Source: Lysinibacillus_B sp042920265
GTDB lineage: Bacteria > Bacillota > Bacilli > Bacillales_A > Planococcaceae
Length of the DNA stretch: 64,000 nt
Reading direction: 5' to 3'
Assembly (NCBI RefSeq): GCF_042920265.1
Contig: NZ_JBDQZI010000007.1
Coordinates: 62,001 to 126,000 of the forward strand
This document shows positions 9,182-17,184 of the stretch, in pieces. The number at the start of each line of letters is the position of its first letter. Position 1 is the first letter of the stretch. The notes under the pieces were generated by a model, which worked only from the letters and a program-made list of their open reading frames with translations, was not told the origin of the DNA and did not search any database. The translations under genes were made by a program, and so were the position numbers.

Positions 9182-9391
9182 GTGGAACTTCAAGATGTAT
9201 TACGTGTAGCAGCCGTCGGATTAGTCATTGCACTACTTCATATATTTTTCGAGCAGACTGGGAAAAAAGAATTTTCATTCTTTTTATTCTTTATTGCTTA
9301 CTTGTATATGACCGTGGAGCTTATTCGATTTTTGCGTTTGTTTTTTGAGGAAGTGGCGCAATTTCTACGATGGCTCTCCTTTTCAATATGA
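9182..9391 (+). CDS. spoIIIAC: Stage III sporulation protein AC
   Basis: 69 residues, two membrane helices. The pattern VAAVGLVIALLHIFFEQTGKKEF closely follows SpoIIIAC of B. subtilis (68 residues), including the GKKE turn. GTG start preceded by GGAGGAGG. SpoIIIAC and AD are small membrane parts of the SpoIIIA-SpoIIQ apparatus joining mother cell and forespore. In B. subtilis this gene is third in an eight-gene operon; here it is first, and no spoIIIAA or spoIIIAB lies upstream. Confidence 0.85.
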   Translation: MELQDVLRVAAVGLVIALLHIFFEQTGKKEFSFFLFFIAYLYMTVELIRFLRLFFEEVAQFLRWLSFSI

Positions 9392-9765
9392 AGTATTTAA
9401 TTTTTGCGACGTTATGCATGCTACTACTTAGCTTTATTAAAGGGGCCATTGGTAAGCTACATCCCATTATTAGCATTATTTTTTTCTTTTTATTTTTCGC
9501 ACAAATATTTGCACTTGTTTTATATCCTCTTTTTTCAGAGCTAGTGACCATTACTCAAGTCATTCCGTATAGTAAATTGCTTGCGTATACAGCACTCCTG
9601 TTATTATTAAGTCATCTTGTGAAATCGATATTGGAAGAGCAGGAGTATGATGCTTTTTCTCAAGGCGTAGATATTGCTATACGTGGATCACTTGTACTCA
9701 TCTGGTTGCAGCAGCTAAAGCCCGCAATGACACAACTAACAGATTTACTACACAGATTTAGTTAG
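9388..9765 (+). CDS. spoIIIAD: Stage III sporulation protein AD (divergent)
   Basis: About 125 residues, close to the usual 133, with three to four hydrophobic helices. Recognition rests mainly on position between AC and AE, size, and a weak match in the first helical hairpin (LLLSFIKGAIGKLHP, where SpoIIIAD has LSLIVKEQKP). The ATG at 9388 forms an ATGA overlap with the stop of spoIIIAC, a standard coupled start; an ATG at 9370 in the same frame is the alternative. Expected to be an inner-membrane component of the SpoIIIA channel. Confidence 0.7.
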   Translation: MKYLIFATLCMLLLSFIKGAIGKLHPIISIIFFFLFFAQIFALVLYPLFSELVTITQVIPYSKLLAYTALLLLLSHLVKSILEEQEYDAFSQGVDIAIRGSLVLIWLQQLKPAMTQLTDLLHRFS

Positions 9766-9775
9766 AGGGACTGAT

Positions 9776-10675
9776 ATGGCACAATTACTACACCCGATAA
9801 CGGAATCGATTACGTTGCTCGCGACATTGTTGCTATTGTTTTTGCTTCTTTTATTAATTGAAGGCGTGTCCAGTCATTCACGCCAGTTGTTATCAACTGT
9901 TTTTCTATTTCTCGTACTTATCATTGTTGCACAACAGTTATTTGATGCTTTTGTATTAATGAAAGAAATCGCCGCTATCTTTTCGGCTTTTTTCTTAGCA
10001 TTCATTCCACTTGTCAGCACAGTCTTAGTCATTATGCAGTCCCTGATCTCGCTAGTAGCGTGGAGCCCGGCCATTATTTTTGTTTTGCAACTGCTCGTCT
10101 ATTGTTGTGACAAGCTATTGATTCCCTCTCTGTTTATGGCACTCATATTTGATATATGTACAAGACTTTATCCACAAGTATCTTTTTCAAAAATAGCAGA
10201 ATTAATTCGAAAAACGATTTTTAGTATAATCGCCGCATCCATTGTATTGCTATCCTCATTTTTAACATTTTCAAGCGTTGCCTTTTTCTCGATTCAAGAA
10301 ACATTTGCAACGCCATTAAAAAAAGTCATTGAACAAAACGTGCCCATTATCGGGTCGCTGCTTGTAGAGGGGATGTCACTGTTAAAGAAGTTTCAATCAA
10401 CCGCCACAACAGTTACAGGGTTTACAACGATCACAGCACTGCTAATTCTATCGTTTTATCCAGCGGCGACATTGCTCATTAAAGCTTTTACATTTAAATT
10501 AGCGGGGGCGATTGCAGAACCTTTTGTAAATAATCGAATTAGTAATTTACTTGATGATATTGGCAAGACCTTGTTTATGCTATGTGCAATTGCATTATTA
10601 TTAGCAATTGGGTTTATTGTCATTTGGTTGATTCTATTTTTTATCGTGCAAATCGGGACTGGAAAATCACTATGA
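9776..10675 (+). CDS. spoIIIAE: Stage III sporulation protein AE (short form)
   Basis: 299 residues, polytopic, with about seven or eight hydrophobic helices. The B. subtilis protein has about 399 residues with a cleaved N-terminal region; that N-terminal part is missing or very short here. Family-like segments include LVSTVLVIMQSLISL in the first half and VTGFTTITALL in the second. The identification depends on the AC-AD-AE-AF-AG-AH order. ATG follows AGAGGGA. The stop overlaps the start of the next gene as ATGA. Confidence 0.7.
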   Translation: MAQLLHPITESITLLATLLLLFLLLLLIEGVSSHSRQLLSTVFLFLVLIIVAQQLFDAFVLMKEIAAIFSAFFLAFIPLVSTVLVIMQSLISLVAWSPAIIFVLQLLVYCCDKLLIPSLFMALIFDICTRLYPQVSFSKIAELIRKTIFSIIAASIVLLSSFLTFSSVAFFSIQETFATPLKKVIEQNVPIIGSLLVEGMSLLKKFQSTATTVTGFTTITALLILSFYPAATLLIKAFTFKLAGAIAEPFVNNRISNLLDDIGKTLFMLCAIALLLAIGFIVIWLILFFIVQIGTGKSL

Positions 10676-10833
10676 TTCAATTACTTTATTTAATGGTCTT
10701 TGCTGTTATTTTACAAACGATTATAGGAGACGAAGATTTTTCTACATTCGTAAAGCTGGCCGTATTTTTATGGTTAATTCAATTTATTGCACAGAATGTT
10801 AAGTATATTGGCTCCATTTTTCTCATAGGATAA
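10672..10833 (+). CDS. spoIIIAF: Truncated stage III sporulation protein AF (membrane part only)
   Basis: 53 residues against about 206 in B. subtilis. It holds two hydrophobic helices joined by a short polar turn (IGDEDFSTFVK) and ends directly after the second helix; the soluble ring-building domain that normally follows is absent. The start overlaps the spoIIIAE stop as ATGA, and no continuation of the frame resembling SpoIIIAF was found before spoIIIAG. It is either a stripped-down functional subunit or a decayed gene. Assignment is by position and helix pattern. Confidence 0.6.
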   Translation: MIQLLYLMVFAVILQTIIGDEDFSTFVKLAVFLWLIQFIAQNVKYIGSIFLIG

Positions 10834-10860
10834 GGTGACAGAAAGGAGGGCAAGTAATAT

Positions 10861-11235
10861 GTGGCAACAAAAAAGGCGAATATAATCGCGTTGATTGTCA
10901 TCGCCCTCGTTGGATTTCTGCTGTTTAGGCAAGACGTGAGTCCATCAATAGAAGAAACGGTAGAAGTAAAACTAGCGGCAACACTCTCACAAATTGAGGG
11001 GGTAGGACAAGTATCGGTATATTTTCATACAGAGGCATCAGCGGAATCTACACTATTTTCATTTAGTGCAAGTGAAAATAAAGCGACGTATACAGGCGTG
11101 TTAATCGTTTCAGAGGGGGCTCAATCACCGATTATTAGGCGGCAATTGCAAGAAGCTGTGAGTGCTGTACTCCAATTGCCAGCACACCAAATTATTATTT
11201 TACCAATGAAAAAGGAGGATCATCATGAAAGTTAA
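10861..11235 (+). CDS. spoIIIAG: Stage III sporulation protein AG (short form)
   Basis: 124 residues against about 229 in B. subtilis. One N-terminal membrane helix, then a ring-building-like domain: VGQVSVYFHTEAS matches the GVDDVSVVVN strand and TGVLIVSEGAQSPII matches RGVLVVAQG. The long insertion between these strands, which forms the tall beta-barrel of the B. subtilis ring, is reduced to a few residues, and the N-terminal cytoplasmic part is gone. GTG start after AAAGGAGGG. The 3' end overlaps spoIIIAH by 11 bases. Confidence 0.8.
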   Translation: MATKKANIIALIVIALVGFLLFRQDVSPSIEETVEVKLAATLSQIEGVGQVSVYFHTEASAESTLFSFSASENKATYTGVLIVSEGAQSPIIRRQLQEAVSAVLQLPAHQIIILPMKKEDHHES

Positions 11236-11761
11236 AAAAAGAACAGTTTGGTTTTTAACACTTGTATGTTTAACAGCTGTAATATCTGTGTATTATTTAT
11301 TTGAACGACCAAGTAATTTTGACTTCACAGCGATTTTTACAGATGATTCATTAGAGGGAGCTATTTTAACAGGTGTCGATGAAGCAGAGAAGGCGGTACA
11401 AACAGACAGCTATGTGTTCGAGGAGATTCGCATGGAAATAGACAATGAACGAAGTGAGCTACGTACGCAATTAACAACGAAAATGGCTTCTGATCAGTCT
11501 ACAGCAGAGGAAAAAAATGAGGCATACAATGAGATAAATGCGCTAATTGAATTAGAATCATCAGAAGCGATGCTTGAAATGATGATTGAGGGACTTGGCT
11601 ATACAGATGCACTAGTGCGTTTAGAGGGAGACAAAGCAAATGTCACGGTATTAACAGAAGAAATCTCGACAGAACAAGCAAATGAAATCGTGTATCTCGT
11701 AAAAAATGAGATGGATAAAATGATCCATGTGACCGTAAATCCACAAACTTCTTACTATTAA
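11225..11761 (+). CDS. spoIIIAH: Stage III sporulation protein AH
   Basis: 178 residues (about 218 in B. subtilis). The N-terminus KKRTVWFLTLVCLTAVISVYY is the single membrane anchor and matches KKQTVWLLTMLSLVVVLSVYY of SpoIIIAH. The C-terminal domain (EIDNERSELRTQL, then VTVLTEEISTEQANEIVYLV) is the secreted-ring YscJ/FliF-type fold that pairs with SpoIIQ across the intermembrane space. It acts in the mother cell membrane facing the forespore. The strong match confirms the identity of the cluster. Confidence 0.9.
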   Translation: MKVKKRTVWFLTLVCLTAVISVYYLFERPSNFDFTAIFTDDSLEGAILTGVDEAEKAVQTDSYVFEEIRMEIDNERSELRTQLTTKMASDQSTAEEKNEAYNEINALIELESSEAMLEMMIEGLGYTDALVRLEGDKANVTVLTEEISTEQANEIVYLVKNEMDKMIHVTVNPQTSYY

Positions 11762-11820
11762 TGGAATAAAATAGGTGGACATGTGTTATATAGCAGGTAA
11801 ATACAATTTTGCGCCCGAAA

Positions 11821-11834
11821 TGTAAGCGTTTGTA
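11821..11834 (+). promoter_or_regulatory. cre-like CcpA site upstream of accB
   Basis: TGTAAGCGTTTGTA matches the consensus TGWAANCGNTNWCA at all but two positions and keeps the central CG. It lies about 109 bases before the accB start. Catabolite control of accBC is a possibility, not shown. Confidence 0.3.
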
Positions 11835-11942
11835 GTATTTTATGTGAAATTTTTTTAATTTTTAAAATAACTATTTCAAAATGGCTGAAATAATTATAAA
11901 ATAGTGTTCGTAGTTTAAATTACATACAAGGGAGAGTTATTA

Positions 11943-12437
11943 ATGTTCAAAATTCAAGAAATCCGTGAAATTATTAAATTAGTAGATGCTTCTACAATCG
12001 ACGAATTCGTATACGAAGCAGACGGCTCAAAAGTTAAACTTAAGAAAAACGGTGGCGCAGTTGAAGTTGTAGCTCCTAAAGCAGTAGTGGCAGCTCCAGC
12101 GCCTGTTGTAGAACAACCGAAAGCGGAAGCACCAGTAGCGGCTCCAGCTAAAGAAGAAGCACCAGCAGCGGCTCCAGCAGCAGCTAACGATGCGGATTTA
12201 CACAAAATCACATCACCAATGGTTGGTACATTCTACCAAGCTCCAAACCCAGAATCACCTGCATATGTAAAAGTTGGTGACAAAGTAGGCGACGAAACAA
12301 TCGTGTGTATCGTTGAAGCAATGAAATTATTCAACGAAATCGAAGCTGAAATTAAAGGTGAAATCGTAGAAGTATTAGTTAAAGATGGCCAATTAGTAGA
12401 ATACGGTCAACCATTATTCTTAGTGAAACCTGAGTAA
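11943..12437 (+). CDS. accB: Biotin carboxyl carrier protein of acetyl-CoA carboxylase
   Basis: 164 residues. Residues 1-35 form the N-terminal helper region (IREIIKLVDASTIDEFVYE). An Ala/Pro/Glu-rich linker occupies about 45-85. The C-terminal biotinyl domain has the site VEAMKLFNEIEAE with the biotinylated lysine at 128. It carries CO2 between AccC and the AccAD carboxyltransferase in malonyl-CoA synthesis. Followed after 14 bases by accC, the usual pair. Confidence 0.97.
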   Translation: MFKIQEIREIIKLVDASTIDEFVYEADGSKVKLKKNGGAVEVVAPKAVVAAPAPVVEQPKAEAPVAAPAKEEAPAAAPAAANDADLHKITSPMVGTFYQAPNPESPAYVKVGDKVGDETIVCIVEAMKLFNEIEAEIKGEIVEVLVKDGQLVEYGQPLFLVKPE

Positions 12438-12451
12438 GGAGCGCTGCTAAC

Positions 12452-13819
12452 ATGAAAAAAGTATTAATTGCTAATCGCGGTGAAATTGCAGTACGTATTA
12501 TTCGTGCATGTAAAGAACTAGGTATTTCAACAGTTGCAGTATATTCTGAAGCAGACGCTGATGCACTTCACGTAAAGCTTGCAGATGAGGCATATTGCAT
12601 TGGTCCAAAATTATCAAAAGACTCTTATTTAAGTTTCCCAGCTGTATTAGGCGTAGCACAAAAAACGGGTGCTGACGGCATTCACCCAGGCTACGGCTTC
12701 TTAGCAGAAAACGCTGATTTTGCTGAAGCTTGTGAAAACGCTGGTATTAAATTTATCGGTCCATCATCACATTCAATCAAAATCATGGGTATTAAAGACG
12801 TAGCGCGTGCTGAAATGGAAAAAGCGAACGTACCTTTAGTTCCTGGTACAGGTATTGTACCTGATATCGAAACAGGTAAAAAGTGGGCTGCTGAAATCGG
12901 TTACCCAGTCATCATCAAAGCAACTGCTGGTGGTGGCGGTAAAGGTATCCGTGTAGCTCGCACTGAAGAAGATCTTGTAAAAGGTATCGAAATTACACAA
13001 AAAGAGGCTGCTGCAGCATTCGGTAACCCAGGTGTATATTTAGAGAAGTTCATCGAGTTCTTCCGTCACTGTGAAATTCAAGTATTAGCCGATGGTCATG
13101 GTAACGTCGTTCACCTAGGTGAGCGTGACTGTACGGTACAACGCCGTATGCAAAAGCTTGTTGAGGAAGCACCATCTCCAGCATTATCTGAAGAGCGTCG
13201 TGCTGAAATGGGTGAAGCAGCTGTAAAAGCAGCGATCGCTTGTAACTATGAAGGTGCGGGTACAATCGAATTCATCTATGACTATCAAGAAGATAAATTC
13301 TACTTCATGGAAATGAACACTCGTATCCAAGTAGAACACCCAGTAACTGAAATGATTACTGGTGTTGACTTAGTTCAACAACAATTAAAAATTGCTGGTG
13401 GTGCTGAGCTGCCATTCAAGCAAGAAGATATTAAAATCAATGGTTGGGCAATTGAGTGTCGTATTAACGCAGAGAACGCGTACAAAAACTTCATGCCATC
13501 AGCTGGTACTGTAGATACTTACGTAACGCCAGGTGGTTACGGTGTACGTATTGACTCTGCTGTATATGCAGGCTATACAATCCCACCATACTACGATTCA
13601 ATGGTTGCGAAGCTAATCGTTCATGCAGATACGCGCGAAGAAGCAATCGCAAAAATGAACCGTGCACTTTCTGAGTTCGAAGTTTCTGGTCCTGGAATCA
13701 ACACAACAATTCCATTCCACCAAGCTTTAATGAACAATGACGTATTCAAATCTGCTAAGTTCAATACGAAGTTCCTAGAAGAGAACGACGTATTAGGTGT
13801 AGCTGAAAAAGCGAAGTAA
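12452..13819 (+). CDS. accC: Biotin carboxylase subunit of acetyl-CoA carboxylase
   Basis: 455 residues. N-terminal biotin carboxylase domain (KVLIANRGEIAVRIIRAC), ATP-grasp domain with the glycine-rich loop TAGGGGKGIR and MEMNTRIQVEHPVTE of the active site, and the C-terminal carboxylase domain. It carboxylates biotin on AccB with ATP and bicarbonate. In principle it could also serve the propionyl-CoA carboxyltransferase encoded at 45245, for which no dedicated alpha subunit is seen in the window. Full length; terminator follows. Confidence 0.97.
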   Translation: MKKVLIANRGEIAVRIIRACKELGISTVAVYSEADADALHVKLADEAYCIGPKLSKDSYLSFPAVLGVAQKTGADGIHPGYGFLAENADFAEACENAGIKFIGPSSHSIKIMGIKDVARAEMEKANVPLVPGTGIVPDIETGKKWAAEIGYPVIIKATAGGGGKGIRVARTEEDLVKGIEITQKEAAAAFGNPGVYLEKFIEFFRHCEIQVLADGHGNVVHLGERDCTVQRRMQKLVEEAPSPALSEERRAEMGEAAVKAAIACNYEGAGTIEFIYDYQEDKFYFMEMNTRIQVEHPVTEMITGVDLVQQQLKIAGGAELPFKQEDIKINGWAIECRINAENAYKNFMPSAGTVDTYVTPGGYGVRIDSAVYAGYTIPPYYDSMVAKLIVHADTREEAIAKMNRALSEFEVSGPGINTTIPFHQALMNNDVFKSAKFNTKFLEENDVLGVAEKAK

Positions 13820-13874
13820 TCACTTAGGGAATAGATAGAGAAATAGAGCGCTTATCAAAGTTTTTAAATTTATG

Positions 13875-13907
13875 ACCTTCTAACTTTTCGGAGTTAGGAG
13901 GTTTTTT
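13875..13907 (+). terminator. Terminator after accBC
   Basis: ACCTTCTAAC pairs with GTTAGGAGGT (10 bp, one G-U), loop of eight, then six T. Confidence 0.85.
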
Positions 13908-13957
13908 ATGTTTAAAAGGAGAGGGCGTAAAGGGTGAATTTGAAGTATGTATGATCT

Positions 13958-14072
13958 TGTAGGTATATAATCAACCGCTCCCTCTAATTTACGCACGAAA
14001 TGATGGTATGGTACGAATCGATCAATAGGGAGTATTTCTAGCTGCTCTCGTTCATTGATGTGATTTTTCAGC
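13958..14072 (-). pseudogene. Remnant of an IS1182-like transposase N-terminus
   Basis: On the minus strand an open stretch reads NHINEREQLEILPIDRFVP followed by YHHFVRKLEGAVDYI. This resembles the start of IS1182-family transposases (order: Glu-Gln-Leu-Glu, then Asp-x-x-VP-x-x-HxxRK, then an acidic-aromatic segment). The frame then runs into unrelated residues and no DDE domain follows, so only about 35 codons survive. It lies between accC and yqhY, which are adjacent in B. subtilis, consistent with an old insertion later deleted. The family call is from memory of the motif. Confidence 0.45.
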
Positions 14073-14189
14073 GAGACGGTACCTTTTCATCTCACATTGC
14101 TTGTAAAATGTAGTATAATGGCTATATAACCAATTAGTTTACGTATTACTAGCGTGAAGTTAGTGACTATAAAGAGAGGATGTTTAATA

Positions 14190-14594
14190 ATGGCTGATAA
14201 ACAACCAACATCATTTGTACAACCTACGCCAACAGGGAAAGAAGAGCTTGGTCAAATTGAAGTAGCATCAGAAGTGCTAGAAGTAATTGCAGGTATTGCG
14301 ACGACTGAAGTGGAAGGGGTCGCAGCAACGCGCGGTAATTTTGCTTCTGGCGTGGTAGAGCGTTTCGGGAAGAAAGTACATTCAAAAGGCATTAAGGCTT
14401 CTATGACATCGGATGGGTTGATTGCGGTTGATGTATTTTGCTCGGTGAAATACGGATACTCTATTCCGAAAGTAGCAAAAGAAGTGCAATCAGCAATTCG
14501 CCAAGCGATTTTAAATATGACATCAATTGAAACAAACGAAGTGAATGTACATATTACTGGCATTCAATTTGAAAAAGAAGAAATGCAAGCATAA
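14190..14594 (+). CDS. yqhY: Asp23/Gls24 family envelope stress protein YqhY
   Basis: 134 residues, the usual length. The domain is continuous: IEVASEVLEVIAGIATTEVEGVA, then a central GIKASMTSDGLIAVDVF and a C-terminal INEVNVHITGIQF-like strand (here TNEVNVHITGIQF). Start at 14190 follows GAGAGGA; an in-frame ATG 36 bases upstream lacks a ribosome-binding site. In B. subtilis the gene follows accBC and its loss disturbs acetyl-CoA carboxylase activity; here the same neighbourhood is kept apart from a 370-base spacer with a transposase remnant. Confidence 0.9.
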   Translation: MADKQPTSFVQPTPTGKEELGQIEVASEVLEVIAGIATTEVEGVAATRGNFASGVVERFGKKVHSKGIKASMTSDGLIAVDVFCSVKYGYSIPKVAKEVQSAIRQAILNMTSIETNEVNVHITGIQFEKEEMQA

Positions 14595-14601
14595 AACAGG
14601 G

Positions 14602-14641
14602 GAGTGGGGAATGTTCAAAGTGAATGTTCCCTGCTCTTTTT
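14602..14641 (+). terminator. Terminator after yqhY
   Basis: A 15-bp stem with four G-U pairs (from GAGTGGGGAATGTTC at 14602 to CTC at 14636), loop AAAGT, then five T. Confidence 0.8.
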
Positions 14642-14738
14642 CTATTGAAGCGATATTTTGCGAACTTTGCCATGGCATTGTGACACATAGCGCATTAAAA
14701 TCTTCTTAAGACATATAAACATGAGGAGGGGGTATAGG

Positions 14739-16229
14739 ATGAAGGAATATATCATGGCCATAGATCAAGGAACAACAAGTAGTCGAGCAATTTTATTTGA
14801 CCAAAAAGGGAATCCTGTTCATGTGGCGCAACAAGAATTTAAGCAATATTTTCCGAAATCAGGGTGGGTAGAACATAACCCAAAGGAAATTTGGAGCTCC
14901 ATTTTGTCCGTAATTGCACAAGTATTATCAGAAAATGATATTAAAGCCGAGCAAGTCAAAGGGATTGGCATTACTAATCAGCGAGAAACAACGGTCGTAT
15001 GGGATAAACAGACGGGGGAGCCTGTATATAACGCCATCGTTTGGCAATCTCGTCAAACAGCCGACATTTGTGAGGAGCTAAGGCAGGCTGGTCATGAACA
15101 GTTATTTCGCGATAAAACAGGTTTACTCATTGATGCGTACTTCTCAGGGACAAAAGTAAAGTGGATTTTAGATCATGTAGAAGGCGCGCGTGACAAAGCT
15201 GAAAAGGGGCATCTCTTATTTGGCACAATTGATACATGGATTATTTGGAAGCTCACAGAAGGGGCAGTGCATGTTACTGATTATTCGAACGCTTCTCGGA
15301 CACTGATGTACAATATTTACGACTTAAAATGGGATCAAGAGCTATTAGATATTTTAGGTGTACCCGCTTCTATGCTGCCAGAGGTGCGCCCATCATCTGA
15401 AATTTATGGTGAAGTAGTAGGCAAGCATTTCTTCGGTTATGCGGTTCCTATTGCGGGGATTGCAGGAGATCAGCAAGCAGCGCTATTTGGGCAAGCGTGC
15501 TTTGAACAAGGAATGGTGAAAAATACGTATGGTACGGGTTGTTTCATGTTACTTAACACAGGGGAACAAGCAGTTCAATCACAACATGGATTATTAACGA
15601 CCATTGCGTGGGGACTTGACGGCAAAGTATATTATGCCCTTGAAGGGAGTATATTTGTAGCTGGTTCTGCTATTCAATGGCTTCGTGATGGTCTTCGTAT
15701 GTTCCGTCGTTCTTCTGATAGTGAACAATATGCAACAAGTGTGAGTGATACAGAAGGCGTGTATGTTGTACCCGCATTTGTAGGGCTTGGCACACCGTAC
15801 TGGGATAGCGATGTGCGTGGAGCTGTATTTGGGTTAACACGGGGGACGAGTAAGGAACATTTTATACGTGCTACATTAGAATCGTTAGCTTATCAAACAC
15901 GCGATGTATTAGCTGCAATGGAGTCTGATTCCGGGATTGAGATGAAAACATTGCGCGTTGACGGCGGAGCGGTGATGAACAGTTTTTTAATGCAATTTCA
16001 AGCAGATATTTTAAACGTCCCGGTAGAGCGTCCAGCAGTTAATGAAACAACAGCTTTAGGAGCAGCCTATTTAGCGGGGTTAGCTGTAGGTTTTTGGGAT
16101 ACGAAAGAGGCCGTACAAGCACATTGGCAACTGGATCGAAAATTTGAGCCGGTGATGGAGGAAGAACGCCGTGAACAATTGTTTACGGGTTGGCATAAAG
16201 CGGTCAAGGCCGCGCAAATGTTCAAATAA
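14739..16229 (+). CDS. glpK: Glycerol kinase
   Basis: 496 residues, the same length as B. subtilis GlpK. It phosphorylates glycerol with ATP to glycerol 3-phosphate. FGGY-kinase features: MAIDQGTTSSRAILFD at the N-terminus, ITNQRETTVVWD, GDQQAALFGQACF and the ATPase loop NTYGTGCFML. A histidine before FFG (His230) is at the position phosphorylated by HPr in Gram-positive glycerol kinases, so PTS-dependent activation is likely. The ATG at 14739 follows GAGGAGGGG; an upstream in-frame start lies before that site. Unusually, glpF and glpD are not adjacent; the gene sits between yqhY and nusB. Confidence 0.97.
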   Translation: MKEYIMAIDQGTTSSRAILFDQKGNPVHVAQQEFKQYFPKSGWVEHNPKEIWSSILSVIAQVLSENDIKAEQVKGIGITNQRETTVVWDKQTGEPVYNAIVWQSRQTADICEELRQAGHEQLFRDKTGLLIDAYFSGTKVKWILDHVEGARDKAEKGHLLFGTIDTWIIWKLTEGAVHVTDYSNASRTLMYNIYDLKWDQELLDILGVPASMLPEVRPSSEIYGEVVGKHFFGYAVPIAGIAGDQQAALFGQACFEQGMVKNTYGTGCFMLLNTGEQAVQSQHGLLTTIAWGLDGKVYYALEGSIFVAGSAIQWLRDGLRMFRRSSDSEQYATSVSDTEGVYVVPAFVGLGTPYWDSDVRGAVFGLTRGTSKEHFIRATLESLAYQTRDVLAAMESDSGIEMKTLRVDGGAVMNSFLMQFQADILNVPVERPAVNETTALGAAYLAGLAVGFWDTKEAVQAHWQLDRKFEPVMEEERREQLFTGWHKAVKAAQMFK

Positions 16230-16298
16230 TAGGTGACGCTAAACTTGACGGATAGGAAAGGTTAGGTTTCATGATAGGTAATTGAGTGTGAAAACAAG

Positions 16299-16331
16299 CA
16301 TAGACAAAGTCAAAATGCGACTTTGTCTATG
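16299..16331. terminator. Bidirectional terminator between glpK and the convergent membrane protein gene
   Basis: A perfect 13-bp stem, CATAGACAAAGTC with its complement, loop AAAATGC, T-rich on both sides. Confidence 0.8.
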
Positions 16332-16336
16332 TTTCA

Positions 16337-16990
16337 TTAGCTTGATTTTTTAATTTTCTTATTTGCTTTTGATGTTTTTACATTTTCGTGTATACGTTCA
16401 AAGTAGTAATAGTTGGTGAAATACTGAATACCACGAGAATACTGTAATGCTTGTATTTTATATTGTTCGTATTCATCCATTTGTCCTTTTTTATACTGAA
16501 GTACAGCGGCAATCAGTGATGTCATCCAAGGCTTTGCGAGAATATAGTTTTCTGCTTTAGCATTCCCTTGTGTGGCATCAATCAGAGCGAGACTATAATT
16601 ACGCATCATATCATTGGGGATTTGTGCAGCAAAATCTTTTGCTGCACTATAATTATGATCCATCATTGCCCGGTTCGCTCGATAAGTTCCTTGCATAATA
16701 GGCGACTTGTATGTAGCTAAAATATGGTCAATGGCTTGCTTTTGAATAGCTGGCGAACTTTCCTTTAGCGATAATGTGTAGTTGTACAATGGGTTTTTTA
16801 TTGAAGATTGTAAAAAACGTTCAATCTTTTGTACATTTTGGCTTCTGTATAAAATATACATAACATAGCCTGCACGTAATAAAGAAATACTAATGATTGT
16901 TACGACCAAAATCCAAAATGGGATTTTGAATATTACCGCGACGATTCCGGCAATAATGGCAAATAGAATTAAACTAATTGTATAGCTCAT
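16337..16990 (-). CDS. Membrane-anchored protein of unknown function
   Basis: 217 residues. Two hydrophobic helices at the N-terminus (about 5-22 and 25-45) precede a soluble helical domain of about 170 residues whose spacing (for example SPIMQGTYRANRAMMDHNYSAA) is reminiscent of TPR-like repeats. The tail is lysine-rich. The ATG at 16990 follows GGAGGTG; an upstream in-frame ATG would precede that site. No family recognised. Convergent to glpK and divergent from nusB. Confidence 0.65.
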   Translation of the reverse strand: MSYTISLILFAIIAGIVAVIFKIPFWILVVTIISISLLRAGYVMYILYRSQNVQKIERFLQSSIKNPLYNYTLSLKESSPAIQKQAIDHILATYKSPIMQGTYRANRAMMDHNYSAAKDFAAQIPNDMMRNYSLALIDATQGNAKAENYILAKPWMTSLIAAVLQYKKGQMDEYEQYKIQALQYSRGIQYFTNYYYFERIHENVKTSKANKKIKKSS

Positions 16991-17184
16991 TTGAACACCT
17001 CCATAGATTTTCCCCTTAGCTATCATTTTATCAAATTATTTGCATAATTTCCTAGCTTGTCTATTAAGAAAGAATTTTGTTAAAATGAGACGTTATCCGT
17101 AGGAAAATTTCATGGTAGCGGTGTGATAATATAGAAAATATGCTATCATAAAAAGTAATGTATAAAAAGAAGGAGCAATATTGA

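Noticed and set aside
9100..9215. Open stretch upstream of spoIIIAC as a remnant of spoIIIAA or spoIIIAB
   Set aside because: The peptide has no resemblance to either protein, no start with a ribosome-binding site, and is proline-rich for a short run only.
14079..14130. TATAAT-containing sequence before yqhY as a promoter
   Set aside because: The -10 is good but no acceptable -35 lies at 16-18 bases; left out as a feature.
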